DNA of 16,547 bases from Actinomycetes bacterium. GTDB taxonomy: Bacteria > Actinomycetota > Actinomycetes > Mycobacteriales > Micromonosporaceae. Each line of letters opens with the position of its first letter. Position 1 is the stretch's first letter. The notes under the pieces were generated by a model that saw nothing but the letters and a program-made list of their open reading frames with translations, made no database searches and had not been told where the DNA came from. The translations under genes and the position numbers were made by a program. The stretch is taken from assembly GCA_021793335.1 (NCBI GenBank), contig JAJYSW010000050.1, positions 1 through 16,547 on the forward strand. Reading direction: 5' to 3'. Below are positions 1-7,015 of this stretch, piece by piece.

Positions 1-886
1 CGATCTGCGCCCGCGACGGGGGCTCGGCGGGACTGTGCCAGGTAATAGCCGGTGATCGCAGCCAAGGCGATCTCCAGTCGCTCCCCGGCGAGCCCTTCGG
101 CCGTCGGATGGGTCCAGAAGAGCGCTTCGGCGTCGTGCCCGTCGCCGTGTGCGGCGACCAGAAAGCAGGCCGTGTCGAACCAGGTCGCGTGGACGCCCAC
201 GCCGTTCCAGTCGCAAATCCACGCCCGGTCCGCGCCGACGATCATGTTGTCCGGACGCAGATCGAAGTGGATCATGGCGTCGGCTCGCACGGCCTCATCG
301 AGCTGCGAGTCCAACGCCGCCAGCTCGTCGACGCGGTCGGCCAGGCGGGGTGGGAGCGGGAACGGCTCCTCCCGGCCGGCGGCCACGCCGGTGAACCGGC
401 GGAGTGCATCGCCGATCCCGTCCCGCGTGACTCCGGCGTCCAGCAGCGTCTGCGGCACCGGACTCAGCAGCTCGGCGGCCATGGCCCAGGCGCGGAGCAT
501 CAGGTCGAGATCCCCCGGGGTCATCGGCAGGTCCACCGCCCGGCCGTTCACGGTTGCGAAGCCCAGCACGATCCAGTCCTCGACCTCGTGGCTGAAGCGA
601 AGCCTCGGCGTGGGAACCCCCTCGGGCAGGGCCGGATTGATCAGTGCTTCTCTCCAGTGGGAGGCCGCGACGTACGGCAGGAGCGGTCCGGCGGCCTTGA
701 TGAACAGTTCGGCACCCGATTCGGAGCGGACCCGCGCCGCGAAGCCGCCTGTGAGGCGAGTTCGACGACCATCGGCATGCCGCCCAGTTCCTTCACGATC
801 CGTTCGCGGACGGCGATGGGAAGCGTGTCGTAGGCGGGACGCACCGCTGTGGCGGCGTAGGGAACCGGAGTGCCGAATCTGGACAT
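1..886 (-). pseudogene. Aminoglycoside phosphotransferase-fold kinase, frameshifted and cut by the window edge
   Basis: The minus strand encodes a protein of the APH/choline kinase fold (APH phosphotransferase family), which transfers phosphate from ATP to a small molecule; the substrate cannot be told. The kinase signature HxDxxxxN is clear as HFDLRPDN (about 262-285), followed by a CDWNGVG metal-binding segment (about 190-215) and a WFD motif. The first part, starting MSRFGTPVPYAA at 886, is in one frame up to ELASQ. The rest (GGFAARVRSES, then AELFIKAAG and the kinase core) is in another frame, with the switch at about 745-751. Loss of one G from a CAGGGCGGC run would explain it and restores SQGGFAARV. 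No stop occurs before base 1, so the C-terminus lies outside the window. It could be a real pseudogene or a sequencing error. The kinase family is sure; the exact role is not. Confidence 0.75.
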
Positions 887-995
887 GGCGCCAGTCTCGC
901 CTGGCGAGGGTGCGGCCGCAATGGACTTTGCCGGACGGCCGGCGTCCGCCGCGTGAGGCCTGGCCGAAGCCGGGCCGTAAAAAGTGAGTGGCCCT

Positions 996-1020
996 CGCCG
1001 CCGTGGTGGGGTCGGCGGCG
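996..1020 (-). terminator. Hairpin after the small minus-strand gene
   Basis: CGCCGCCG at 996-1003 pairs perfectly with CGGCGGCG at 1013-1020 around a 9-base loop. It lies 14 bases past the stop of the minus-strand gene ending at 1035. There is no T-run, as is common for actinobacterial terminators. A second, weaker stem with one wobble pair (957-976, loop CGAA) is nearby. Confidence 0.45.
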
Positions 1021-1034
1021 GGGCCCAGCCTATT

Positions 1035-1466
1035 CTAGGTCTTCGGGAGCAAAGATGGAACCACTACGGGCAGCACATAATGACCGATGTCTCCCACTGC
1101 GCTGTAATCTCTCGCCCATTTGGCCGTCGTGGCGTCCCGGCACAGCACCACGAACGCCACCATGCAGCTCAAAGCGCGCTGGGCGTGCTCGATGAACTGG
1201 AGCCAGCATTCGGCCTGGGCGGTGTCGGGTTCGAGTACGGTGTCGAACAGCACCGCCACCACTTGCTCACTGCCCTTGGAGTAGGCGGCGAGCGCGCAGA
1301 CGCGGAACTGTTCGCCGTCGCGAAGTGGGACGATGGTCTGGCGGCTGATCGCGATGGCGTCGTATTCGGGAAGTTCGGGTCCTCCGGTCCAGTTGTAGAG
1401 GTCGGTCGCGAACTCGGGGCGGTCCTCCATCAGCATGGCGAGAATCTCGTTGTACTCGATGAACAT
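1035..1466 (-). CDS. Hypothetical protein, 143 aa
   Basis: I do not recognise a named family with confidence. The protein begins MFIEYNEILAMLMEDRPEF and has no signal peptide or clear membrane helix. From memory its layout (an N-terminal helix with RPEFA, a central strand-rich part, and a C-terminal FVVLCRDATTAKWARD segment) resembles a common actinobacterial group of uncharacterised proteins. In that group a VVEVQ-type motif is usual; here the matching place reads VAVLFDTVLEPD, so any nuclease-like site would be altered. The start is well supported: GGAGGT (1478-1483 on the complement) followed by AAGGAA lies 6-11 bases upstream. It stands alone, between its own hairpin and the terminator of the E2 gene. 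Codon use is less GC-extreme than that of its neighbours. Confidence 0.7.
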   Translation of the reverse strand: MFIEYNEILAMLMEDRPEFATDLYNWTGGPELPEYDAIAISRQTIVPLRDGEQFRVCALAAYSKGSEQVVAVLFDTVLEPDTAQAECWLQFIEHAQRALSCMVAFVVLCRDATTAKWARDYSAVGDIGHYVLPVVVPSLLPKT

Positions 1467-1616
1467 TCGAGTTCCTTACCTCCGTGCGGGGTCACATAAG
1501 GTGGGTTGTTGGAACAACGAGGACACGAGCGTCGAGGTTACGGGTGGCGTCCCGGACTTGACGAGTCGTGCAGACGCCGAATATTGAATCGCCTTTTCCC
1601 TTGTGGGAGAACACAA

Positions 1617-1651
1617 GCGGGGCGCGGCGAGCTATGCCCGCCGCGCCCCGC
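1617..1651 (-). terminator. Strong terminator after the E2 gene
   Basis: A perfect 13-bp stem is formed by 1617-1629 (GCGGGGCGCGGCG) and 1639-1651 (CGCCGCGCCCCGC) with a 9-base loop. It lies 22 bases past the E2 stop. A further small inverted repeat, CTTGTG (1600-1605) with CACAAG (1612-1617), touches its distal side. Confidence 0.75.
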
Positions 1652-1673
1652 ATGCGCTATGTCGTTCGGAGCC

Positions 1674-3380
1674 TTAGAGACCCAGCTGGTTTTCGAAGTT
1701 GCCGTCCTCGATGCGCTTGGTGATCGCCTCCAGGAAGCGTGCGGCGTCGGCACCGTCGACGAGCCGGTGATCGTAGCTCAGCGTCAGGTGCATGATCGAG
1801 CGCACCGCGATGACCTCCCCCAGCTCAGGGTCGTTGATCACGCGGGGGCGCTTGACGATCGCGGCAGTGCCGAGGATCGCGGACTGACCCAGCGGCACGA
1901 TCGGCGTGTCGAACAGCGCGCCCACCGAGCCGGTGTTGGTGATGGTGAAGGTCGCCCCGAACAGGTCGTCGGGCACCAGGCCGCCGTTCCGGGCCTTGTT
2001 CGCGATTTCGGCGATGCGCTTGGCCAGGCCGGGAATGTTCAGATCGCCGGCGTTCTTGACGACGGGAACGATGAGGCCCTTGGGCGTGTCCACCGCGAAA
2101 CCGACGTTCTCGGCGTCCGGGTAGGTGACCGTCTTCTCCTCCAGGTTCATGGAGGCGTTGATGATCGGGTACTGCTTGAGGGCCTCGATCGCGGCCACCG
2201 AGAAGAACGGCAGGTACGAGAGCTTCACACCGTGGCGTTCGAGGAACTCGTCCTTCTTGGCCGCGCGGAGCTTCGCCACCTTGGTGACGTCCACTTCGCG
2301 CACAGTGGTCAGCTGCGCCGTGGTCTGCATCGACTGGAGCAGGCTCTTGGCCGCGGACTGGCGCAGACGGCTCATCTTCTCGGTGCGTCCACGCAGCGGA
2401 CTGACCTCGACCGGTGCGGCCGGAGCGGCCGGTGCGGCCGCCGGCTCCGCGGCCGGAGCGGGGGCCTGCTTCCGTTCGATGGCCTCCTGCACGTCCTGCT
2501 TGCGGATGCGTCCGCCCACGCCCGTGCCGGTGAGCTCGTCGAGGTTCACATCGTTCTCGGCGGCGAGCTTGCGCACCAGCGGCGTGACGTACGAGGTCGT
2601 CGGCTTCTCGGCGGTCGGCGCGGCGGCCGGCGCCGCAGGCTGCGGCTGCGCGGCCGGCTCCGGTTCGCTCGGGACCCGGTCCTCCTCGGTGATGGCCGGA
2701 GTCTCCTCGGCGCGCGGCTCGGCGGCCGGCCGCGGCACCGGAGTGACCGCAGGAGCGGCGGTGTCGCTGCCGATGATCGCCAGGACCGAGCCGACCTCGG
2801 CGGTCTCGTCCTCACCCACGCGGATCTCCAGCAGCTTGCCCGCGGCGGGGGAGGGGATCTCGGTGTCCACCTTGTCCGTGGAGATCTCCACCAGCGGCTC
2901 GTCGGCCTCGACCGTGTCGCCGACCGACTTGAGCCACGCCGTCACCGTGCCGTCGGTGACCGACTCGCCGAGCTCGGGCAGCAGCACCTCGGTGCCCTCG
3001 GACGAGCCGCCCTGAGGCGTCTCCTCCTGTGCCTGGGCGGGAGCGCTCTGAGGCTCGGGTGTCGGCTGCGGTTCGGCCGCCGGCTTCTCGGCGGCCGGCT
3101 CGGGTGCGGGCGCAGGTGCGGGCGATTCGCCGCCGGCCTCGGACGGGTCCCCGATGATGGCGAGTTCACCGCCGACCTCGACCTCGGAATCCTCCGCGGC
3201 CACGATCTTGAGCACCACGCCGGCCACGGGGGAGGGCACCTCGGTGTCGACCTTGTCGGTGGACACCTCCAGCAAGGGCTCGTCCGCCTCGACGGTGTCG
3301 CCTTCCTGTTTCAGCCACTGCGTCACTGTCCCCTCGGTGACGGACTCACCGAGGGCGGGCATCGTTACCGATGTCGGCAT
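1674..3380 (-). CDS. sucB: 2-oxoacid dehydrogenase E2 (dihydrolipoamide acyl/succinyltransferase), two lipoyl domains
   Basis: E2 core of a pyruvate or 2-oxoglutarate dehydrogenase complex; it moves the acyl group from the lipoyl arm to CoA in the cytoplasm. The 568 residues show lipoyl domain 1 (about 3-78, lipoyl lysine K43 in STDKVDT), an Ala/Pro/Glu linker, lipoyl domain 2 (about 131-205, K170 in the same STDKVDT motif), a second linker, a peripheral subunit-binding domain (about 264-302, VTPLVRKLAAEN to GRIRKQDV) and the catalytic domain (about 325-568) with the active-site motif DHRLVDG (H538, D542). The ATG at 3380 is preceded by AGGAG about 12 bases away. It lies 27 bases after lpdA and should be co-transcribed with it. 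Actinobacterial proteins of this type are often named SucB, but the mycobacterial relative (DlaT) serves pyruvate dehydrogenase, so the symbol is provisional. No E1 gene is in the window. Confidence 0.95.
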   Translation of the reverse strand: MPTSVTMPALGESVTEGTVTQWLKQEGDTVEADEPLLEVSTDKVDTEVPSPVAGVVLKIVAAEDSEVEVGGELAIIGDPSEAGGESPAPAPAPEPAAEKPAAEPQPTPEPQSAPAQAQEETPQGGSSEGTEVLLPELGESVTDGTVTAWLKSVGDTVEADEPLVEISTDKVDTEIPSPAAGKLLEIRVGEDETAEVGSVLAIIGSDTAAPAVTPVPRPAAEPRAEETPAITEEDRVPSEPEPAAQPQPAAPAAAPTAEKPTTSYVTPLVRKLAAENDVNLDELTGTGVGGRIRKQDVQEAIERKQAPAPAAEPAAAPAAPAAPVEVSPLRGRTEKMSRLRQSAAKSLLQSMQTTAQLTTVREVDVTKVAKLRAAKKDEFLERHGVKLSYLPFFSVAAIEALKQYPIINASMNLEEKTVTYPDAENVGFAVDTPKGLIVPVVKNAGDLNIPGLAKRIAEIANKARNGGLVPDDLFGATFTITNTGSVGALFDTPIVPLGQSAILGTAAIVKRPRVINDPELGEVIAVRSIMHLTLSYDHRLVDGADAARFLEAITKRIEDGNFENQLGL

Positions 3381-3407
3381 CGTTCTGTTCAGCTCCTGTG
3401 GTCGTAA

Positions 3408-4796
3408 TCAGTCGTGGACGTGGAGCGGCTTGCCGGCCAGCGCCATGGCGGCCTCGCCGATCGCTTCGTTCTGGGTCGGGTGCATGTGGATGAGCTGCGC
3501 GACGTCCGAGGCGTAGCCCTCCCAGTTGTAGATCAGCTCGGCCTCGCCGATCTGCTCCGAGATGCGGGAGCCGACCATGTGGACGCCGACGATCGGGCCG
3601 TCCTCGACCGCGATGAGCTTGACGAAGCCCTGCGTCTTGAGGATGTTCGACTTCCCGTTGCCGGCCAGGTTGTAGTTGACGGTCTTGATCCTGTCGGCCC
3701 CGTACTGTTCCTTCGCCTTGTCCTCGTTGAGACCCATGGAGGCGATCTCGGGCTCGGTGAAGGTCACGCGAGGGATGCCGGCCTCGTCGATCACGGCCGG
3801 GTTCAGGCCCGCGATGTGCTCGGCGACGAAGATGCCCTGGAGGAAGCCGCGGTGCGCGAGCTGCACGCCCGGGACGATGTCGCCGACGGCGTAGACGTGC
3901 GGCAGGTTCGTCTGGAGGTGCTCGTTCGTGAGCACGAAGCCGCGGTCCATCCGGATGCCCTGCTCGGCGTAGCCGCAGCCGTCGGTGACCGGGCCGCGGC
4001 CCACGGCCACGAGCACGAGATCACCGTCGATGACGGTCCCGCCCTGGATGGTCACCTGGACGCCCGAGCCGGTCCGCTCGACCTTCTCGAAGAACTTGCC
4101 GGTGTGGAACTTGATGCCGCGCCTGCGGAAGACCCGCTCCAACTGCTTCGAAGAGTCGGTGTCCTCGGCCGCGACGAGGCGGGGGAGACCTTCGATGATC
4201 TCGACCTCGACGCCCAGCGACCTCCAGGCGGAGGCGAACTCGGCGCCGATGACGCCGCCGCCGATGACGATGGCCTTGTTCGGCAGCTTGTCGAGGGTCA
4301 GCGCCTGTTCGGAGGTGATGATCCGCTCGCCGTCGATCTCGAGCCCCGGGAGGGTCTTGGAGTAGGAGCCGGTCGCCAGGACGATGTTCCGGCCGGTGAC
4401 GGTCCTGCCGCCGTCGACCTCGACCGTGTTCGGGCCGACGAGTTTGCCGGTGCCGTTGATGACCTCGACCTTATTGGCCTTGAACAGGCCCTGTAGGCCC
4501 TTGTACATCTTGGCGACGATGCCGTCCTTGTACTTGTTGACGGCGGCCATGTCGACGCCCTTGAACTCGGCGAGGATGCCGAAGTCTCCGGAATCGCGGG
4601 CGGTGTCGGCGACCTCGCCGGCGTGGAGCAGCGCCTTCGTGGGAATGCAGCCACGGTGCAGGCAGGTGCCGCCGACCTTGTCCTTCTCGATCAGGGCCAC
4701 GGACATGCCCAGCCCCGCCGCGCGGAATGCGCTGGCGTAACCGCCGCTGCCGCCACCCAGGATCACTACATCGTATCCTGCGTTCGGGTCGCTCAT
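3408..4796 (-). CDS. lpdA: Dihydrolipoamide dehydrogenase (E3)
   Basis: FAD-dependent disulfide oxidoreductase that reoxidises dihydrolipoamide of 2-oxoacid dehydrogenase complexes and the glycine cleavage system with NAD+. The 462-residue protein has the N-terminal FAD-binding motif GGGSGGY (14-20), the redox-active pair C45-x4-C50 in GGTCLHRGCIP, a second dinucleotide-binding motif GGGVIGAEFAS for NAD, the FAD-contacting AVGDI segment, and the C-terminal dimer-interface motif HPTQNE (H439, E444), which forms the catalytic His-Glu pair. The ATG at 4796 is chosen over an in-frame GTG at 4808 because GGGGAG sits 4 bases before the ATG and overlaps the region just after the GTG. It is followed after 27 bases by the E2 gene, which fits one E3-E2 transcript. 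All key residues are present. Confidence 0.96.
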   Translation of the reverse strand: MSDPNAGYDVVILGGGSGGYASAFRAAGLGMSVALIEKDKVGGTCLHRGCIPTKALLHAGEVADTARDSGDFGILAEFKGVDMAAVNKYKDGIVAKMYKGLQGLFKANKVEVINGTGKLVGPNTVEVDGGRTVTGRNIVLATGSYSKTLPGLEIDGERIITSEQALTLDKLPNKAIVIGGGVIGAEFASAWRSLGVEVEIIEGLPRLVAAEDTDSSKQLERVFRRRGIKFHTGKFFEKVERTGSGVQVTIQGGTVIDGDLVLVAVGRGPVTDGCGYAEQGIRMDRGFVLTNEHLQTNLPHVYAVGDIVPGVQLAHRGFLQGIFVAEHIAGLNPAVIDEAGIPRVTFTEPEIASMGLNEDKAKEQYGADRIKTVNYNLAGNGKSNILKTQGFVKLIAVEDGPIVGVHMVGSRISEQIGEAELIYNWEGYASDVAQLIHMHPTQNEAIGEAAMALAGKPLHVHD

Positions 4797-4944
4797 TGGT
4801 CTCCCCACTTAACGATACTTAGGTACGCGTCCCATCCTTCCACCGATCCTCGCGCGCAGGCGACTAGACCCGGTGGATTGGAGTGTGCAACACCATTCAA
4901 CTCTTCGGCGCGTCGCTCCGAAAGTCCCGCAGGTGTGCTGCTGG

Positions 4945-4968
4945 ACACAGGCGGAACCGTCCCTGTGT
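4945..4968. promoter_or_regulatory. Inverted repeat between divergent lpdA and the small plus-strand gene
   Basis: ACACAGG (4945-4951) and CCTGTGT (4962-4968) form a perfect 7-bp inverted repeat with a 10-base gap. It lies in the 214-bp divergent intergenic region, 42 bases before the GTG at 5011. It could be a regulator site or a 5' hairpin. I cannot assign a regulator. Confidence 0.3.
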
Positions 4969-5010
4969 ACGCTTGGAGATTGACACCTCAATGGTGCGGA
5001 AGGAGCCGCC

Positions 5011-5343
5011 GTGGGCTGGTTTGGACGCAAGAAGAAGAACGAGCATGGCACGCTGGACCGCGCGTCCGACAACGTCGACCAGCGGCATCTGATCGAGTTC
5101 ATCAAGAGCAGGACCGGTGTCGAGGCGTATATCGAACCCCGAACGAACGTCACCGCGACCACGGTCATGCTCATCGCTCACGACGGGGAGTGGACGCGCC
5201 GCCGCGTCGACGGCCCCGCCGGGGCTTTCGCTTTGGGCCGCAAGTACAACATGCCGGTCTACGAGGTCGCCAAGACGGGATACCCGCAGCGTAAGCGGGA
5301 CTTCGACGCACGGAGGAAGCTGGAGCGGCAGCGTCGCTCCTGA
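5011..5343 (+). CDS. Conserved actinobacterial small basic protein, 110 aa
   Basis: The protein begins MGWFGRKKKNEHG, has a central ATTVMLIAHDGEWTRRRVDG segment and a KYNMPVYEVAKTGYPQR tail, and ends in a highly basic stretch (DARRKLERQRR). From memory, similar proteins with the HDGEWTRRRV and VGYPQRMRDY-type motifs occur near lpdA/sucB in streptomycetes; no function is known to me. No signal peptide or membrane helix is seen, and the basic ends could bind nucleic acid or ribosomes, which is only a guess. The GTG start at 5011 follows AAGGAG (5000-5005) at 5 bases. It is divergent from lpdA and converges on pepA across a shared palindromic terminator. Confidence 0.85.
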   Translation: MGWFGRKKKNEHGTLDRASDNVDQRHLIEFIKSRTGVEAYIEPRTNVTATTVMLIAHDGEWTRRRVDGPAGAFALGRKYNMPVYEVAKTGYPQRKRDFDARRKLERQRRS

Positions 5344-5367
5344 GCCTCGGCGCATCGTGCGACGGCC

Positions 5368-5409
5368 GCCGTGCCGTCCGCCTCACGGCCGTGAGGCGGA
5401 CGGCACGGC
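5368..5409. terminator. Perfect 42-bp palindrome, bidirectional terminator
   Basis: Bases 5368-5409 are a perfect palindrome with 21-bp arms and no spacer, centred on CACGGCCGTG. It lies between two converging genes: 25 bases after the plus-strand stop at 5343 and 7 bases beyond the pepA stop at 5416. A hairpin can form equally in both transcripts, so it should stop transcription from both sides. In double-stranded DNA it could also extrude a cruciform. Confidence 0.85.
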
Positions 5410-5415
5410 TTCGCT

Positions 5416-6870
5416 CTACTCGAAGTCCTCGATGAGCGCGACGAGCGTGCGCACCGGCACGCCGGTGGCCCCCTTGGCGATGTAGCCGTACGTCGCGTCC
5501 GAATCGGCCGGGCCGGCGATGTCGAGGTGCGCCCACGGGATCTCCTCGGGCACGAAGTGCGACAGGAAGATCCCGCCCTGGATCATGTGCGCGTCGCGCT
5601 TGAGGCCCGTCCCGCACTGGGCGACGTCGGCGATGGGCGATTCCATGAGCTTGACGATGTCCTCGGGGAACGGCATCGGCCAACCGTGTTCGCCGACCTC
5701 CTCGCCGATGCGGCGGACCCGTTCGGTCTCGGTGTCGGTGCCCATCAAGCCCATCGTGCGCTTCCCCAACGCGATGATCTGGCCGCCGGTGAGGGTCGCG
5801 ACGTCGTATATCGCGTCGGGCTCGTCCTCGACCGCGCGCGAGAGGGCGTCGGCCAGGACCAGTCGGCCCTCGGCGTCGGTGTTGAGGACCTCCACGGTCT
5901 TCCCGTTCCGGATCGTGATCACATCGGAGGGACGGTACGAGGTGCCCGAGACCATGTTCTCGGCCAGCGCCACCGTGCAGGTCACGTTGACCTCAAGGCC
6001 CAGCCGTGCCGCGGCGATGGTCGCGCCGACCACGGCGGCGGCCCCTGCCATATCGCCCTTCATGTCCCACATGCCGCCCGCCGGCTTGATCGAGATGCCG
6101 CCGGAATCGAAGGTGATCCCCTTGCCGACCAGCGCCACGTGCTTGGTCGCCGCCTCCGAGCGGTAGCTGAGGCGCACCAGACGCGGTTCGACCGAAGAGC
6201 CGCCGCCCACGGCCAGAACACCGCCGTAGCCTCCGGCCGAAAGCTCCGCGGCGTCGAGGACCTCGACCTCGACGCCCGCATCGGTTGCGGCGCGCTCGAT
6301 CTCGATGGCGAACGTCGGCGGGCGCAGCAGGTTCGCCGGGGTGTCGGACCAGTCCTTGGTCAGCGCCACGCTCTCGGCCAGGATCGAGGCCCGCCGCACG
6401 GCCTCCTCCGAGGCGCCGTAGACGCTGATCGATTCCGGGGGGCCCTCGTCGTCCCCCTCGGTCTTGTAGCCCTCGAACCTGTGGGCGGCCAAGGCGGCGC
6501 CGACCGCGGTGGCCGCAGGGTCGCCTTCGAAGACGATGGCCACCGATTCGTGGCCGAAGGCGGCCCGCACCGCGGTCCCGGCGGCACGGCGCAGGACCTC
6601 GTCGTCGATCTCTTCAGGATCGCCGAGGCCGACGGCGAAGACCAGTTTCGCGGCGAGTTCGACCGGGGCGGGTAGGCGGGTGAGAGCGGAGGCCGAGCCG
6701 GTGTTGTCGAGCGCGGCCAGGGAGTGGGCCAGGCGGCCGTCGAAGGCCGCGTCGATGCCGGAGGCGCTGGCGGGGATGATCGGGGCGTCCTCGCCCGCGT
6801 GCACGCCGACGACGATCACGTCGGCACGGGCGTCGGCGATGTAGCCGGACGCGCTGATCAGCTCAGTCAT
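5416..6870 (-). CDS. pepA: Leucyl aminopeptidase, M17 family
   Basis: Cytosolic metallo-aminopeptidase that removes N-terminal residues from peptides; M17 enzymes are hexamers using two divalent metals. The 484-residue length is usual. The N-terminal half is the variable domain (to about 165). The catalytic half holds all expected residues, by comparison with E. coli PepA: metal ligands K250, D255, D273, D332 and E334, and catalytic K262 and R336. They sit in LVGKGITFDSGG, IKPAGGMWDMKGD and the family signature NTDAEGRL (330-337). The ATG at 6870 has GGAAGGA 6 bases upstream. It is the first of the minus-strand row pepA, lpdA, E2, but the small plus-strand gene and terminator between pepA and lpdA mean that it is transcribed separately. 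Confidence 0.96.
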   Translation of the reverse strand: MTELISASGYIADARADVIVVGVHAGEDAPIIPASASGIDAAFDGRLAHSLAALDNTGSASALTRLPAPVELAAKLVFAVGLGDPEEIDDEVLRRAAGTAVRAAFGHESVAIVFEGDPAATAVGAALAAHRFEGYKTEGDDEGPPESISVYGASEEAVRRASILAESVALTKDWSDTPANLLRPPTFAIEIERAATDAGVEVEVLDAAELSAGGYGGVLAVGGGSSVEPRLVRLSYRSEAATKHVALVGKGITFDSGGISIKPAGGMWDMKGDMAGAAAVVGATIAAARLGLEVNVTCTVALAENMVSGTSYRPSDVITIRNGKTVEVLNTDAEGRLVLADALSRAVEDEPDAIYDVATLTGGQIIALGKRTMGLMGTDTETERVRRIGEEVGEHGWPMPFPEDIVKLMESPIADVAQCGTGLKRDAHMIQGGIFLSHFVPEEIPWAHLDIAGPADSDATYGYIAKGATGVPVRTLVALIEDFE

Positions 6871-6889
6871 CTGAATCCTTCCGAGGAAA

Positions 6890-6909
6890 CCCTGGCCTTC
6901 GGGCCGGGG
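6890..6909 (+). other. C(UUCG)G hairpin upstream of pepA, resembling an IS605-type right end
   Basis: CCCTGGCC (6890-6897) pairs with GGCCGGGG (6902-6909), one wobble, around the loop TTCG, the classic stable tetraloop when read on the plus strand. It is preceded by GAGGAAA and followed by AGGAATC. The hairpin after tnpB (8211-8248) has the same frame: GGAA, C-rich arm, G-rich arm, then GAG and TC. It may be a relic right end of another tnpB element, or simply a hairpin in the pepA leader. Confidence 0.35.
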
Positions 6910-6998
6910 AGGAATCGGGCTCTTGCGGAGCGGGTCGGGGGCCGGCGAAGGCGGTGCCTTCGCCGTCCACCCACTCTGAAGCCCGGCTTACAAAACCT

Positions 6999-7010
6999 AC
7001 ATATATATGT
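6999..7010. repeat. AT-rich palindrome at the tnpB left end
   Basis: ACATATATATGT is a perfect 12-bp palindrome in otherwise GC-rich DNA, ending 5 bases before the tnpB GTG. It probably lies in the left end of the element, as a subterminal hairpin, and may double as a -10-like promoter element. The exact left boundary cannot be set from one copy. Confidence 0.4.
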
Positions 7011-7015
7011 GAGAC

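Noticed and set aside
957..976. Hairpin GGCCTGGC with GCCGGGCC near the start of the kinase gene
   Set aside because: Short, one wobble, and not placed to end a transcript as well as the 996-1020 hairpin; noted only.
1506..3407. Long plus-strand open reading frame opposite the E2 gene
   Set aside because: Antisense reading of a high-GC gene; the minus strand has full lipoyl, binding and catalytic motifs, and the plus reading has only Arg/Gly/Leu-rich filler.
3414..4496. Plus-strand open frame opposite lpdA
   Set aside because: Shadow of lpdA codon bias, rich in Asp/Val/Leu/Glu with no family motif or ribosome site.
4797..4808. Alternative GTG start for lpdA at 4808
   Set aside because: The ribosome site GGGGAG would then be inside the coding part; it is placed correctly for ATG 4796.
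5527..6675. Plus-strand open frame opposite pepA
   Set aside because: Shadow of pepA, which has all metal ligands on the minus strand.
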